NCBI GenBank assembly: GCA_963972255.1
Contig: CAXATO010000001.1
Span: forward strand, 372,001-436,000
Direction: 5' to 3'
Length of the DNA: 64,000 nucleotides
Origin: UBA1479 sp002706405
GTDB lineage: Bacteria > Pseudomonadota > Alphaproteobacteria > Rhodospirillales > Casp-alpha2
This document shows, in pieces, positions 35,690-44,959 of this stretch. Every line of letters begins with the position of its first letter. Within the stretch, counting starts at the first letter, position 1. The position numbers and the translations under genes are program-made. Under the pieces are notes generated by a model. That model was not told the origin of the DNA, made no database searches, and saw only the letters and a program-made list of their open reading frames with translations.

Positions 35690-36139
35690 ATGGGACGTAA
35701 CGCAATTGAAACGGTCCTGGGCGGGGTCGTGCTGATCGTGGCCGGGGTGTTTTTGTTCTTCGCTTTTAACGTGGCCCAGGTGAAAGCGGTCTCGGGTTAT
35801 GAGATCAAGGCGCATTTCCTCAAGATCGGCGGTCTGGCCAAGGGCAGCGACGTACGTATCAACGGCATCAAGATCGGTACCGTGCTCGACCGCGTGCTCG
35901 ACCCGCAGACATTCGAAGCCGTCGTCATCATGTCGATCCGGCCGGACGTGAAACTGCCCAAGGACACGGTGGCGACGATCGGCTCGGAAGGCATCCTGGG
36001 CGGGAAATACATCCGCCTGAAGCCGGGGCAGGCCGCGGAAACATTGCCCGAGGGCGGCCGCATCGCCAAAGTCGAGGACTTCAAGTCGCTGGAGGATCAG
36101 GTCGGCGAGATCATCTTCTTGGCCACGGGCGGGAAATAG
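35690..36139 (+). CDS. mlaD: Outer-membrane lipid asymmetry protein MlaD (second MCE protein)
   Basis: 149 residues, close to the canonical MlaD length. A transmembrane segment (VVLIVAGVFLFFAFNVAQV) precedes the MCE domain: YEIKAHFLKIGGLAKGSDVRINGIKIGTV, LPKDTVATIGSEGILGGKYIRL. It starts 18 nt after the first MCE gene and 6 nt before the DUF2155 gene, so all three are one transcript. Of the two MCE proteins this one looks nearer to typical alphaproteobacterial MlaD. Confidence 0.9.
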   Translation: MGRNAIETVLGGVVLIVAGVFLFFAFNVAQVKAVSGYEIKAHFLKIGGLAKGSDVRINGIKIGTVLDRVLDPQTFEAVVIMSIRPDVKLPKDTVATIGSEGILGGKYIRLKPGQAAETLPEGGRIAKVEDFKSLEDQVGEIIFLATGGK

Positions 36140-36145
36140 GCTGCC

Positions 36146-36526
36146 ATGCGGCTGCTCCTTGTCGCGCTGATCGGTATGTTCGCCGCCCTACCGGCAGGGG
36201 CGGCGCCCATGAACAAGGTTATTCTGCAGGGGCTGGACAAGGTCACGGCCCGAGTCTCGACCCTGGAAGCACGGGTCGGCGAGGTCGTGCGTTTCGGCAC
36301 GCTGGAGATCATCGCCCGCAGCTGTGACAAGCGCCCGCCGGAAGAACCCCCGGAAAGTGCCGCCTTCCTGGATATCTGGGAAATTCGCCCCGGTGAGCCG
36401 GCGGTCAGCTTGTTCCGAGGCTGGATGTTCGCCTCCAGCCCGGCGCTCAACGCGCTGGAACACCCGGTCTACGACATCTGGGTGCTCGATTGCGCCGAGC
36501 CGATGGACGCAGATTCGCCGAAATAG
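36146..36526 (+). CDS. DUF2155 domain-containing exported protein
   Basis: 126 residues. The signal peptide MRLLLVALIGMFAALPAGAA predicts a periplasmic location. The body matches DUF2155: LQGLDKVTARVSTLEARVGE, FGTLEIIARSCDKRPPEEPPESAAFLDIWEI and LFRGWMFASSPALNALEHPVYDIWVLDC. Two cysteines could form a disulfide. In alphaproteobacteria this gene commonly lies between the NDUFA12/MlaD genes and aat. Its function is not known. Confidence 0.9.
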   Translation: MRLLLVALIGMFAALPAGAAPMNKVILQGLDKVTARVSTLEARVGEVVRFGTLEIIARSCDKRPPEEPPESAAFLDIWEIRPGEPAVSLFRGWMFASSPALNALEHPVYDIWVLDCAEPMDADSPK

Positions 36527-36532
36527 CGGTTT

Positions 36533-37765
36533 CTAGCCGGGATGGTCAGGGCCGGTCGACGGTCGCCACCGCCGCAGCAATATGTGCACGGCGATGGGGG
36601 TAATCAGCGACGTCGCCAGCGCCACCAGGGCAATTCCCGAAAAAACGCCGGCCGGCATGGCCCAGTCGCCCAGAGCGCGGGCCTGTTGGCCGATTACCAT
36701 GGCCATTTCGGCGCGCGGCACCATGCTGACGCCGATCAACAAGGCCCCCGCGCCGGATGTCGACATCAGGGCGGGAAGCCCCGCCCCGACGATCTTGCCG
36801 CCGACGGCCACGGCGAGCAGCGCCCCGCCGAACGCCAACGCCATGCCCAAAGACGCCGGATCGATGCGAAAGCCGATGGCGATGAAAAAGAACGGTACGA
36901 AGAAGGCCTGGATCTGCACGAATCCCGTTTCCATGCGCACGACATCGGGATTGCGGCTGAAGATCAGACCGGCGAAGAAGGCGCCGATGGCGATGGAGAA
37001 TCCCAACAGCGAGGCGACCGCGGCGACGCAGAGCCCGATGCCCAGAAGGATCATCGCCGCGTGGGGTTCGCCCAGGCGGGTCAGGACGGCGGCCAGGCGG
37101 TACTGATTGGCCCAGGCGACAGCCAGGCATAGGCCGCCGAGCGCAGCTGCCTTTGCCAGAAGTATCAGAGAGATTTCCGAAATATGGGTAGCCAGACTGC
37201 CGCCGTTCCCTGAGTAAACCAGGGGGGCGACCGCCAACGCCATGGCCATGAAGATGACGGCGGACAGGTCGTCCAGTTCCGCCACATCGATCAACGTTTC
37301 GCCGTCGGGGGTGTCGAGGGCACCGGCCTCGCGCCACAGTTCCGTGGTGACGGCGACGCTGGTCGCGGTCATGGCGATGGCCGTGAACATGCTGGGCACG
37401 GCCCCCAGGTCGAACACCTGATGACACAGCAAGAACACTGGCACGCCGCTGATCGTGACGTTGCCGAGCCAGATGGGTGCCGCCCGGGGCAACTTGGCGA
37501 GAAGGCCGTGCAGGTTACTGTCGAGCCCGATCCGGAACAGCAGGATGAACACGCCCGTCTCGGCGAGGAATTCCAGCAAGTGTCGGCCCGTCCCGGACAT
37601 AAAGGCCATCTGCCCGTCGGCCACGCGGAGGACGAATCCCAGCGCGATGAAGCCGGCCAGGGCGGGCAGGCCGATCTTCTGGAACCAGATGCGCGTGAAT
37701 ACCGCCGCGACGATCAGCACGCCCAGCATCAGTTCGAATACGGAAATGGACTGATGGTCGATCAT
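36533..37765 (-). CDS. Cation:proton antiporter, Kef/CPA2 type
   Basis: 410 residues with about 12 hydrophobic segments throughout. It has the CPA2-type core: AGFIALGFVLRVADG, AETGVFILLFRIGLDSNLHGL, and a discontinuous helix region around LDDLSAVIFMAMALAV with acidic residues expected in the exchange pathway. No cytoplasmic RCK/TrkA-N domain is present, so it is a bare transporter. It is the downstream end of a minus-strand group with prs and the phosphorylase gene, and its stop nearly meets that of DUF2155. Confidence 0.87.
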   Translation of the reverse strand: MIDHQSISVFELMLGVLIVAAVFTRIWFQKIGLPALAGFIALGFVLRVADGQMAFMSGTGRHLLEFLAETGVFILLFRIGLDSNLHGLLAKLPRAAPIWLGNVTISGVPVFLLCHQVFDLGAVPSMFTAIAMTATSVAVTTELWREAGALDTPDGETLIDVAELDDLSAVIFMAMALAVAPLVYSGNGGSLATHISEISLILLAKAAALGGLCLAVAWANQYRLAAVLTRLGEPHAAMILLGIGLCVAAVASLLGFSIAIGAFFAGLIFSRNPDVVRMETGFVQIQAFFVPFFFIAIGFRIDPASLGMALAFGGALLAVAVGGKIVGAGLPALMSTSGAGALLIGVSMVPRAEMAMVIGQQARALGDWAMPAGVFSGIALVALATSLITPIAVHILLRRWRPSTGPDHPG

Positions 37766-37794
37766 GGCCGTGTCCCGTTGGTTCGGGGTCCAGT

Positions 37795-38703
37795 CTAGTC
37801 CAGGCCGTCCAAAACGTCCCGTACGGCATCCGCCAGCAGGGGCGCGAGGGTGACCGTGTTGGTGTCGTGCGGCACGGAATCGGCGGATTCAATCGCACCT
37901 ACGCCGGCTGCCTTCAGCATTGCAAGGGCCGGTGCCGGGGCCAGCATGTGCACGGCCATGACATCGACCGATGCCGCACCCGCGGTCCGCAGCAGGCGGG
38001 CACTTTCGGCAAGCGTCGCGCCGCTGGAGATCACATCGTCGACCAGGACGGCCGGCCGGCCGGCGATCCTTTCGATCCCCGGAATCTCGATCGTCACGTC
38101 GCGGTCGCCCGCCCGCAGCTTGGCGCCGACCAGAACATCGAGCCCGAGGGGCGCGGCGACGGCCTCGACCCATTGTCGGGATTCGCTGTCCGGGCCGACG
38201 ATGACGGCATCCCCCGCCAAGCCTTTGTCCCGCAGGCGCGTGGCCAGCATGTCCGCCGCCGAGACCGCCACCGCCCGCGCCGTGGGAAACACCGCCGCCA
38301 GGGAATGTGTCCGGTGCAAATGCGGATCGACGGTGACGACGCCGTCAACCAGGCCGTCCAGAAAGCGGCCGATGATTTGTTGGCTGACGGCTTCACCGGC
38401 GTGAAACGCCGCGTCCTGGCGCATGTAGCACAGATAGGGCGCGACCAGGACGAGGCGCCGCGCGCCGGCGTCGCGCAGCGCCGAGGCGGCGAGCATCAGT
38501 TCCACGAGCTTGGCATTCGGGTCGTCGAGTGAGCGGTAGAGGATCACCGTCTCCGCCGCGTCGCCGACGCGGACAAGGCTTTCCCCGTCGGGAAATCGGC
38601 GTGCGGCGATCTCCGAGAACGGAATCGCCAATGCCGCGGCCAGGCGGCGGGCCTGGGGCGCCGATTCCGGAAATCCTTGAAGCGTGAGCGCGGGCGTCGT
38701 CAT
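37795..38703 (-). CDS. prs: Ribose-phosphate pyrophosphokinase (PRPP synthetase) homologue
   Basis: 302 residues. It should make PRPP from ribose-5-phosphate and ATP. Visible family elements: FPDGESLVRVGD, VAPYLCYMRQDAAFHAGEAVSQQIIGRFL, VDPHLHR, and the PRPP-binding loop VDDVISSGATL. Sequence character is unlike the housekeeping Prs: the loop has ISSG instead of the usual IDTAGT, so it may be a divergent or differently tuned enzyme. Its ATG overlaps the stop of the upstream phosphorylase gene (ATGA), so the two are translationally coupled. Confidence 0.85.
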   Translation of the reverse strand: MTTPALTLQGFPESAPQARRLAAALAIPFSEIAARRFPDGESLVRVGDAAETVILYRSLDDPNAKLVELMLAASALRDAGARRLVLVAPYLCYMRQDAAFHAGEAVSQQIIGRFLDGLVDGVVTVDPHLHRTHSLAAVFPTARAVAVSAADMLATRLRDKGLAGDAVIVGPDSESRQWVEAVAAPLGLDVLVGAKLRAGDRDVTIEIPGIERIAGRPAVLVDDVISSGATLAESARLLRTAGAASVDVMAVHMLAPAPALAMLKAAGVGAIESADSVPHDTNTVTLAPLLADAVRDVLDGLD

Positions 38704-40190
38704 GCCGATCCGATGATATAGCCGTTGTTTTCGGCCGCGTCTTTCGTCGCGAACTGGAAGTCGGCGGCCACGCAGGCGTAGATGCGGTAGATCGGCTCTC
38801 CCTTGGTCACCCGGTCGCCGGTCTTTTTCAGAAGGTCGACGCCCGCGCCCTTGTCCAAGGGGGCGCCGGCAAGGCGGGCGATGCGGCCCAGGCGGTAGCA
38901 GTCGATACCTTGGACGACGCCGTCGGTCGGGGCGCAGACGTCTTCCACCAGGGCGCCGAGCTGATGATTGGTTTTGGCCGGGCCCTGGGCCTTGATGATC
39001 CGTTCCATGGCGCCCAGCGCCTGTCCTGAATCGAGAATTTCGCAGGCCCGCGCGTGACCGCTGCCGCCCCGCAGTTCGGGGTCGAAGTCGAGCATCCGCC
39101 CGGCCAGAAGAAGCGCGTGGTCGCGAAGGTCCTGCGGTGCACCCGGTTCGTTGCGCAGCACCGCCATGACGTCGCGGGCCTCAAGGACAGGGCCGATTCC
39201 GCGCCCGATGGGCTGTGCGCCGTCGCTGAACACCACATCGATGATCAGGCCGACCTTGTCGCCGACGTATTCGAACATCTTGCGCAGACGGACGGCGTCG
39301 GCATGGCTGCGCACCTTGGCGGTGGGGCCCAGGGGAATATCGATGACCAGATGGGTCGAGCCGGCAGCCAGTTTCTTGGAAATGATCGAGGCGACCATCT
39401 GTTCGGGCGTGTCGATGCGCAGCGGCCGTTCGACGGAAATCAGAATGTCGTCGGCCGGCGACAAATTGACGTGCCCACCCCACACTAGGCAGCCTTTCTC
39501 GCGCTCGACCACCGCGCGCATCTCGGTGATCGATAGATTGACCTCGGCCAGGACCTCCATGGTATCGGCGGTGCCGGCGGGGGAGGTGATGGCCCGCGAC
39601 GATGTCTTGGGCACCGGCAGGCCGTGGGCGGCGACGATGGGCACGACGATCATCGAGGTGCGGTTTCCGGGAATGCCGCCGATGCAGTGCTTGTCGACGA
39701 TGATGGGGGCTTCCCAGTCCAGTTTATTGCCGACCTTGGCCATGGCTTCGGTCAGGTCCAGCATTTCGGCCGTCGTGCTGAAACTGGCCGACGAGATCAG
39801 GAAGGCCGCGATCTCCATGGGGGAATAGCGGTGGGCGGTGATGTCGGCGATGATCGCCTCGATCTCCGGTCTCGATAGCGTGTGGCCGTTGATCTTCGCG
39901 CGGATCGATTCCAGGCTTCTCGGCTGGGGCGCCTGGGCGATGCGGACCGTTTCCCCTTCGGGCAGACCGAGCCGTCGGAACGCCTGTTCCCCCAATCCCA
40001 GTTCGTCCGGTCCGACCATGCCGCAGTCGTCGCAGATGATCAGGTTGGCGAGAATCTGCTTACCGTCCGATACTACCTCGATCTTCCGGAGTGCTTGGAA
40101 ATCCTCGGCACGGTAGTGCGCGCAGGATCGCGACAGCAGAGCCACGTTCTCGGGATGGGTGTCGATGGCTATTCGTTTTATTTTGAGCAT
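38700..40190 (-). CDS. Archaeal-type thymidine/AMP phosphorylase family protein
   Basis: 496 residues, the length of the archaeal AMP-phosphorylase/long thymidine-phosphorylase branch rather than bacterial DeoA (about 440). It has the extra N-terminal ~85-residue domain. The phosphate/nucleoside site is seen as KTSSRAITSPAGTADTMEVL and the core DKHCIGGIPGNRTSMIVVPI. AMP phosphorylase turns AMP plus phosphate into adenine and ribose-1,5-bisphosphate. Coupled to a PRPP synthetase homologue, it suggests a pentose-phosphate salvage from nucleotides. No R15P isomerase or RuBisCO is in the window. Confidence 0.85.
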   Translation of the reverse strand: MLKIKRIAIDTHPENVALLSRSCAHYRAEDFQALRKIEVVSDGKQILANLIICDDCGMVGPDELGLGEQAFRRLGLPEGETVRIAQAPQPRSLESIRAKINGHTLSRPEIEAIIADITAHRYSPMEIAAFLISSASFSTTAEMLDLTEAMAKVGNKLDWEAPIIVDKHCIGGIPGNRTSMIVVPIVAAHGLPVPKTSSRAITSPAGTADTMEVLAEVNLSITEMRAVVEREKGCLVWGGHVNLSPADDILISVERPLRIDTPEQMVASIISKKLAAGSTHLVIDIPLGPTAKVRSHADAVRLRKMFEYVGDKVGLIIDVVFSDGAQPIGRGIGPVLEARDVMAVLRNEPGAPQDLRDHALLLAGRMLDFDPELRGGSGHARACEILDSGQALGAMERIIKAQGPAKTNHQLGALVEDVCAPTDGVVQGIDCYRLGRIARLAGAPLDKGAGVDLLKKTGDRVTKGEPIYRIYACVAADFQFATKDAAENNGYIIGSA

Positions 40191-40333
40191 CCCATCCTCT
40201 TGTCTGCGGCGGCTTGCGGCGGCACGGTTGAGCCTTCCTACTTTTTCATTTTAGGGGGGCGCAGGCAACCGGGCGAGGGCCCGTCGCCGGACATCGAATA
40301 GTGCGGCGGACGGGGCTCCGCCGGGGGCAGGGG

Positions 40334-41005
40334 TCAGTGACCGCCGGTCATCGCCTCGATCTCCTGCATCACCCGGTCGGGGGGTGGGTTGAGGGGAAAG
40401 CGGGCCTGATACTCGAGCGCCGATTCCAGGCGCCTCTGATACTCGCGGGCGGGAATTTCCTCGCAGCCGAAGGTCTTCAGGTGGTCGGTCACGAACTGGG
40501 TATCGAGCAGGCGGAACCCGCCCAGGCGCAGGCGCGCCACCAGATGGGCGAGGGCGACCTTGGAGGCGTTGGTCTGGCGCGAGAACATGCTTTCGCCGAA
40601 AAACGCCCCCCTGAGGGCAACGCCATAAAGCCCGCCGGCCAGTTCGCCGTCCCGCCAGGTTTCGATGGAATGGGCGAAGCCCAGGTGGTGCAGTTCGATG
40701 ACGGCGGTTCGGATCGGCTCGTTGATCCAGGTATCCGTGCGCCCCGGGCCGGGGGCGGCGCATTCATCGAGCACCCGTTCAAAGGCGGAATTGGCGCGCA
40801 CAATGAAGTCACCCCGGCGCAGGACCTTACGCAGGCTTTTCGAGATGTGAAAGCTGTCCAGCGGCAGCACGCCGCGCTGCTTGGGGTCGACCCAGAACAC
40901 CTGCGGATCGTCATGGCTTTCGGCCATGGGAAAGATGCCGGCGGCATAGGCGCGCAGCAAAAGCTCGGCGGGCAGGCTTTCCTGCGGGTCGTCGCGCCGG
41001 CTCAT
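40334..41005 (-). CDS. aat: Leucyl/phenylalanyl-tRNA-protein transferase
   Basis: 223 residues, normal length. Aat adds Leu or Phe from aminoacyl-tRNA to N-terminal Lys/Arg of proteins, making N-degrons for ClpS-ClpAP. Visible: LLRAYAAGIFPMAES, VFWVDPKQRGVLPLDSFHISKSL, ETWRDGELAGGLYGVALRGAFFGESMFSR and LLDTQFVTDHLKTFGCEEI. It follows accC on the same strand after 21 nt. clpS and clpA in the same window complete the pathway. Confidence 0.96.
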   Translation of the reverse strand: MSRRDDPQESLPAELLLRAYAAGIFPMAESHDDPQVFWVDPKQRGVLPLDSFHISKSLRKVLRRGDFIVRANSAFERVLDECAAPGPGRTDTWINEPIRTAVIELHHLGFAHSIETWRDGELAGGLYGVALRGAFFGESMFSRQTNASKVALAHLVARLRLGGFRLLDTQFVTDHLKTFGCEEIPAREYQRRLESALEYQARFPLNPPPDRVMQEIEAMTGGH

Positions 41006-41026
41006 GGCAGGCGCCCGGCGGAGAGG

Positions 41027-42379
<1,353 letters not shown>

Positions 42380-42389
42380 GTCCTGCCTC

Positions 42390-42833
42390 CTATTCGAGAA
42401 TCAAAAGAGGTTCGCCGAACTCCACCGGGGTTCCGCTGGTGACCAGGATCTTCGTCACCGTGCCGGACCGGGGGGCGACGATCTGGTTGAACACCTTCAT
42501 GGCCTCGATCAACAGCAGGGTGTCGCCTTCCTTCACCGTGTCGCCTTCCTTGACGAAGTCGGGGCTGTCGGGATCGGGCGAGCGGTAGGCGACGCCGACC
42601 ATGGGCGAGGTGACGGCCCCGGCAGGCACGCCGTGTTCGCTGGCGGGGGCGTCGGCCGCGGGTGCGACGGCCACAGGGGCGGTGGCGGTGACGGCGGTCG
42701 CCCCCTTGGACACCCGCAGCGACCAGTCGTCGTGGGTGTATTCGATTTCCGTCAGGCCCGTCTCTTCCAGTAGACTGGCCAGTTTGCGGACGGCGTCCGC
42801 ATCGATGTCGGTCGCTTTGGGGCTTCTTGCCAT
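42390..42833 (-). CDS. accB: Acetyl-CoA carboxylase, biotin carboxyl carrier protein
   Basis: 147 residues. An N-terminal helical region (ADAVRKLASLLEETGLTEIEYTHDDWSLRVSK) precedes an Ala/Val/Pro linker and the biotinyl domain. The biotin-accepting lysine is in the IEAMKVFNQI motif, and the protruding thumb and final GTPVEFGEPLLILE strands are present. It is translated just before accC (10-nt gap) and after aroQ. Confidence 0.96.
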   Translation of the reverse strand: MARSPKATDIDADAVRKLASLLEETGLTEIEYTHDDWSLRVSKGATAVTATAPVAVAPAADAPASEHGVPAGAVTSPMVGVAYRSPDPDSPDFVKEGDTVKEGDTLLLIEAMKVFNQIVAPRSGTVTKILVTSGTPVEFGEPLLILE

Positions 42834-42839
42834 GGTCCC

Positions 42840-43286
42840 TTACCCGTTGTTTTTCAATCGTTTCGCCAGCGCGTCGAGCGCCAGCTCGTAGCCCTGGCCG
42901 CCGAGACCGCAAATCATGCCGTCGGCGGCCTTGGACACAAAGGAATGATGCCGGAACTCTTCCCGCCTGTGAATGTTGGAAAGATGAACCTCGATGATTG
43001 GCAGGTCGATGGCCGACAGCGCGTCGAGAATCGCGACCGAGGTATGCGTGTAAGCGCCGGCGTTGATGATGATCCCGGCATGGGCCTTGGCCGATTCCTG
43101 AATCCAGGTGACCAGTTCGCCCTCGTCGTTGGATTGGCGGAAGTCCACGTCCAGGCCCAGGTCCTTGCCGCGTGCCTGGCAGGCGGCCTCGATGGTCGCC
43201 AGGGTCTCGCGCCCGTAGATACCGGGCTCGCGCGTGCCCAGAAGGTTCAGGTTCGGGCCGTTAAGGATCAGAATCGTCGCTGTCAT
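42840..43286 (-). CDS. aroQ: 3-dehydroquinate dehydratase, type II
   Basis: 148 residues. It converts 3-dehydroquinate to 3-dehydroshikimate in the shikimate pathway. The start ILILNGPNLNLLGTREPGIYG carries the catalytic tyrosine, INAGAYTHTSVAILDA binds substrate, and EVHLSNIHRREEFRHHS carries the catalytic histidine; KAADGMICGLGGQGYELAL closes the fold. The gene heads the minus-strand aroQ-accB-accC-aat run. Confidence 0.97.
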   Translation of the reverse strand: MTATILILNGPNLNLLGTREPGIYGRETLATIEAACQARGKDLGLDVDFRQSNDEGELVTWIQESAKAHAGIIINAGAYTHTSVAILDALSAIDLPIIEVHLSNIHRREEFRHHSFVSKAADGMICGLGGQGYELALDALAKRLKNNG

Positions 43287-43503
43287 GGTTCCGTTCCCGG
43301 CGCGGCGAACGCGCCGAGCCGCCTTCCGTCATGAGGTAGCGGGCTTATAGCACGCGCCGAGTTCTGAGAAACATCCCGTTTCACGCCACCCGGGCGTTGA
43401 AAGCGGCTGGTCTCGGCCCCATAATCCCTGTAAAGCCCCCCGGACAAAGGCCTGCACAGGCTTGAACAACGGCGCGAACAACGGCCCCGAGGATAATTTC
43501 TTT

Positions 43504-44499
43504 ATGCAAGTTCAGATCAACGGCGAAACCCATTCCCTGGATGCCCCCCTGTCGGTGGCGCAGCTTCTGACCCGAATCGGCCTTGATCCGGCCAAGGTCG
43601 CGGTCGAACGTAATCTGGAGATCGTCCCCAAATCCGGCTACGGCCAGATCGACGTGGAAGACGGCGACCGGCTGGAAATCGTTCATTTCATCGGTGGCGG
43701 TGCTCCGGACTCCGGGGCGGCGTCCGAGGAAGAGGATTTTCTGGAAGTCGCCGGGCACCGGTTCCGCTCGCGCCTCATCATCGGCACGGGCAAGTACAAG
43801 GATTATGACCTGAACCGCCAGGCGGCCGAGGCGGCGGAAGCGGAAATGATCACCGTCGCCGTACGGCGCGTGAACTTGACGGACCCCAGCCAGCCGTTGC
43901 TGGTCGATTACCTGGACCCCAAGAAATACACCTATCTGCCCAACACGGCAGGATGCTTCACCACCGACGACGCCGTGCGCACGCTGCGCCTGGCGCGGGA
44001 AGCCGGCGGCTGGACCCTGGTGAAGCTGGAAATTCTGGGCGAACAGCGCACCCTTTACCCGATGATGCCGGAAACCATCGAGGCGACGGCGGCCCTGACC
44101 GCGGAAGGTTTCCAGGTCATGGCCTACTGCTCGGACGACCCGATCCTGTGCAAGCGGGTCGAAGAAGCCGGCGCCGTCTCCATCATGCCGCTGGGCGCCC
44201 CCATCGGCTCGGGCCTGGGTATCCAGAATCCGGTTAATATCCGCCTGATCAAGGAACAATCCGAGGTGCCGGTGATCGTCGATGCCGGTGTCGGCACGGC
44301 GTCGGACGCCGCCATCGCCATGGAACTGGGCTGCGACGGCGTGTTGATGAACACGGCCATCGCCGAAGCAAAGGACCCGGTGATGATGGCGCGGGCCATG
44401 AAGCATGCGGTCAAGGCCGGGCGCATGGCCTATCTGGCCGGGCGCATGCCGCGCAAGATGTACGCCGATCCGTCGTCGCCGCTGTCCGGGCTGATCTGA
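43504..44499 (+). CDS. thiG: ThiS-ThiG fusion: sulfur carrier plus thiazole synthase
   Basis: 331 residues from the ATG at 43504. Residues 1-66 are a ThiS ubiquitin-like domain (MQVQINGETHSLDAP...VEDGDRLEIVHFIGGG). About 14 linker residues follow, then a full ThiG TIM barrel with LIIGTGKYKDYDL, the Schiff-base lysine in WTLVKLEILGEQ, and MPLGAPIGSGLGIQN. ThiG makes the thiazole phosphate of thiamine using sulfur delivered as the ThiS thiocarboxylate. Here the Gly-Gly end of ThiS is internal, so either processing occurs or sulfur comes by another route. No TPP riboswitch is visible upstream. Confidence 0.92.
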   Translation: MQVQINGETHSLDAPLSVAQLLTRIGLDPAKVAVERNLEIVPKSGYGQIDVEDGDRLEIVHFIGGGAPDSGAASEEEDFLEVAGHRFRSRLIIGTGKYKDYDLNRQAAEAAEAEMITVAVRRVNLTDPSQPLLVDYLDPKKYTYLPNTAGCFTTDDAVRTLRLAREAGGWTLVKLEILGEQRTLYPMMPETIEATAALTAEGFQVMAYCSDDPILCKRVEEAGAVSIMPLGAPIGSGLGIQNPVNIRLIKEQSEVPVIVDAGVGTASDAAIAMELGCDGVLMNTAIAEAKDPVMMARAMKHAVKAGRMAYLAGRMPRKMYADPSSPLSGLI

Positions 44500-44526
44500 G
44501 CCCGCGCGACGGCACCCGCTTCAATC

Positions 44527-44561
44527 AAAAAAAGGGGCAGACGGCTCAGGCTGTCTGCCCC
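44527..44561 (-). terminator. Strong intrinsic terminator for the 61-aa secreted protein, possibly bidirectional
   Basis: Perfect 9-bp arms GGGGCAGAC (44534-44542) and GTCTGCCCC (44553-44561). On the minus strand the hairpin is followed by seven Ts (complement of 44527-44533). On the + strand it lies 34 nt after thiS-thiG but is followed only by TTCTTG, so termination there would be weaker. Confidence 0.88.
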
Positions 44562-44606
44562 TTCTTGACCGGTGCGCGCAGTGTAGCTGCGGGCGCGGAA
44601 ATCCGA

Positions 44607-44792
44607 TTACTTCTTGGTCGCCTTCTTGGCGTCGGCTTGGGCCTTCATGCAGGCCTTCTTCTCGGCCTTGTCGGTCATCTTGGCGCAGGGGTTTTCCTTC
44701 TTGTCGGCGGCCAGGACGGCAGTCGACGCGGCGGAGAAACCCAGGGCCATGACGAAAGCAAGGACGGCGGCAGAAAGAACGGTCCGTTTCAT
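44607..44792 (-). CDS. Small secreted lysine-rich protein, 61 aa, PsiF-reminiscent
   Basis: The start MKRTVLSAAVLAFVMALGFS gives a signal peptide cleaved near STAVLAADK, leaving about 33 mature residues. The mature part is almost all Lys, Ala, Asp, Glu, with two cysteines in the pattern NPCAKMTDKAEKKACMKAQA. This resembles the single-repeat Cys-containing motif of PsiF-type periplasmic proteins, though I only recall that pattern. A strong terminator follows. The function is unknown. Confidence 0.65.
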   Translation of the reverse strand: MKRTVLSAAVLAFVMALGFSAASTAVLAADKKENPCAKMTDKAEKKACMKAQADAKKATKK

Positions 44793-44959
44793 TAGGGATG
44801 TTCCTCGGTAAGGGGTTGACGTAAGGCGCCCACTATCGAAGAGCGGCCTGCCGCGGAACATCGAAAAATTCCCGTGATTTCTATCGAAAAGAACGAAGCT
44901 CCGCCGCCGCCGGATGGACCGGCGGGGCGGCGGCTATTCACCAAAAGGGGGAAGCGGGA

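Noticed and set aside
43300..43503. Possible TPP riboswitch before thiS-thiG
   Set aside because: I found no CUGAGA or ACC-CUU-type conserved boxes; only an ordinary leader.
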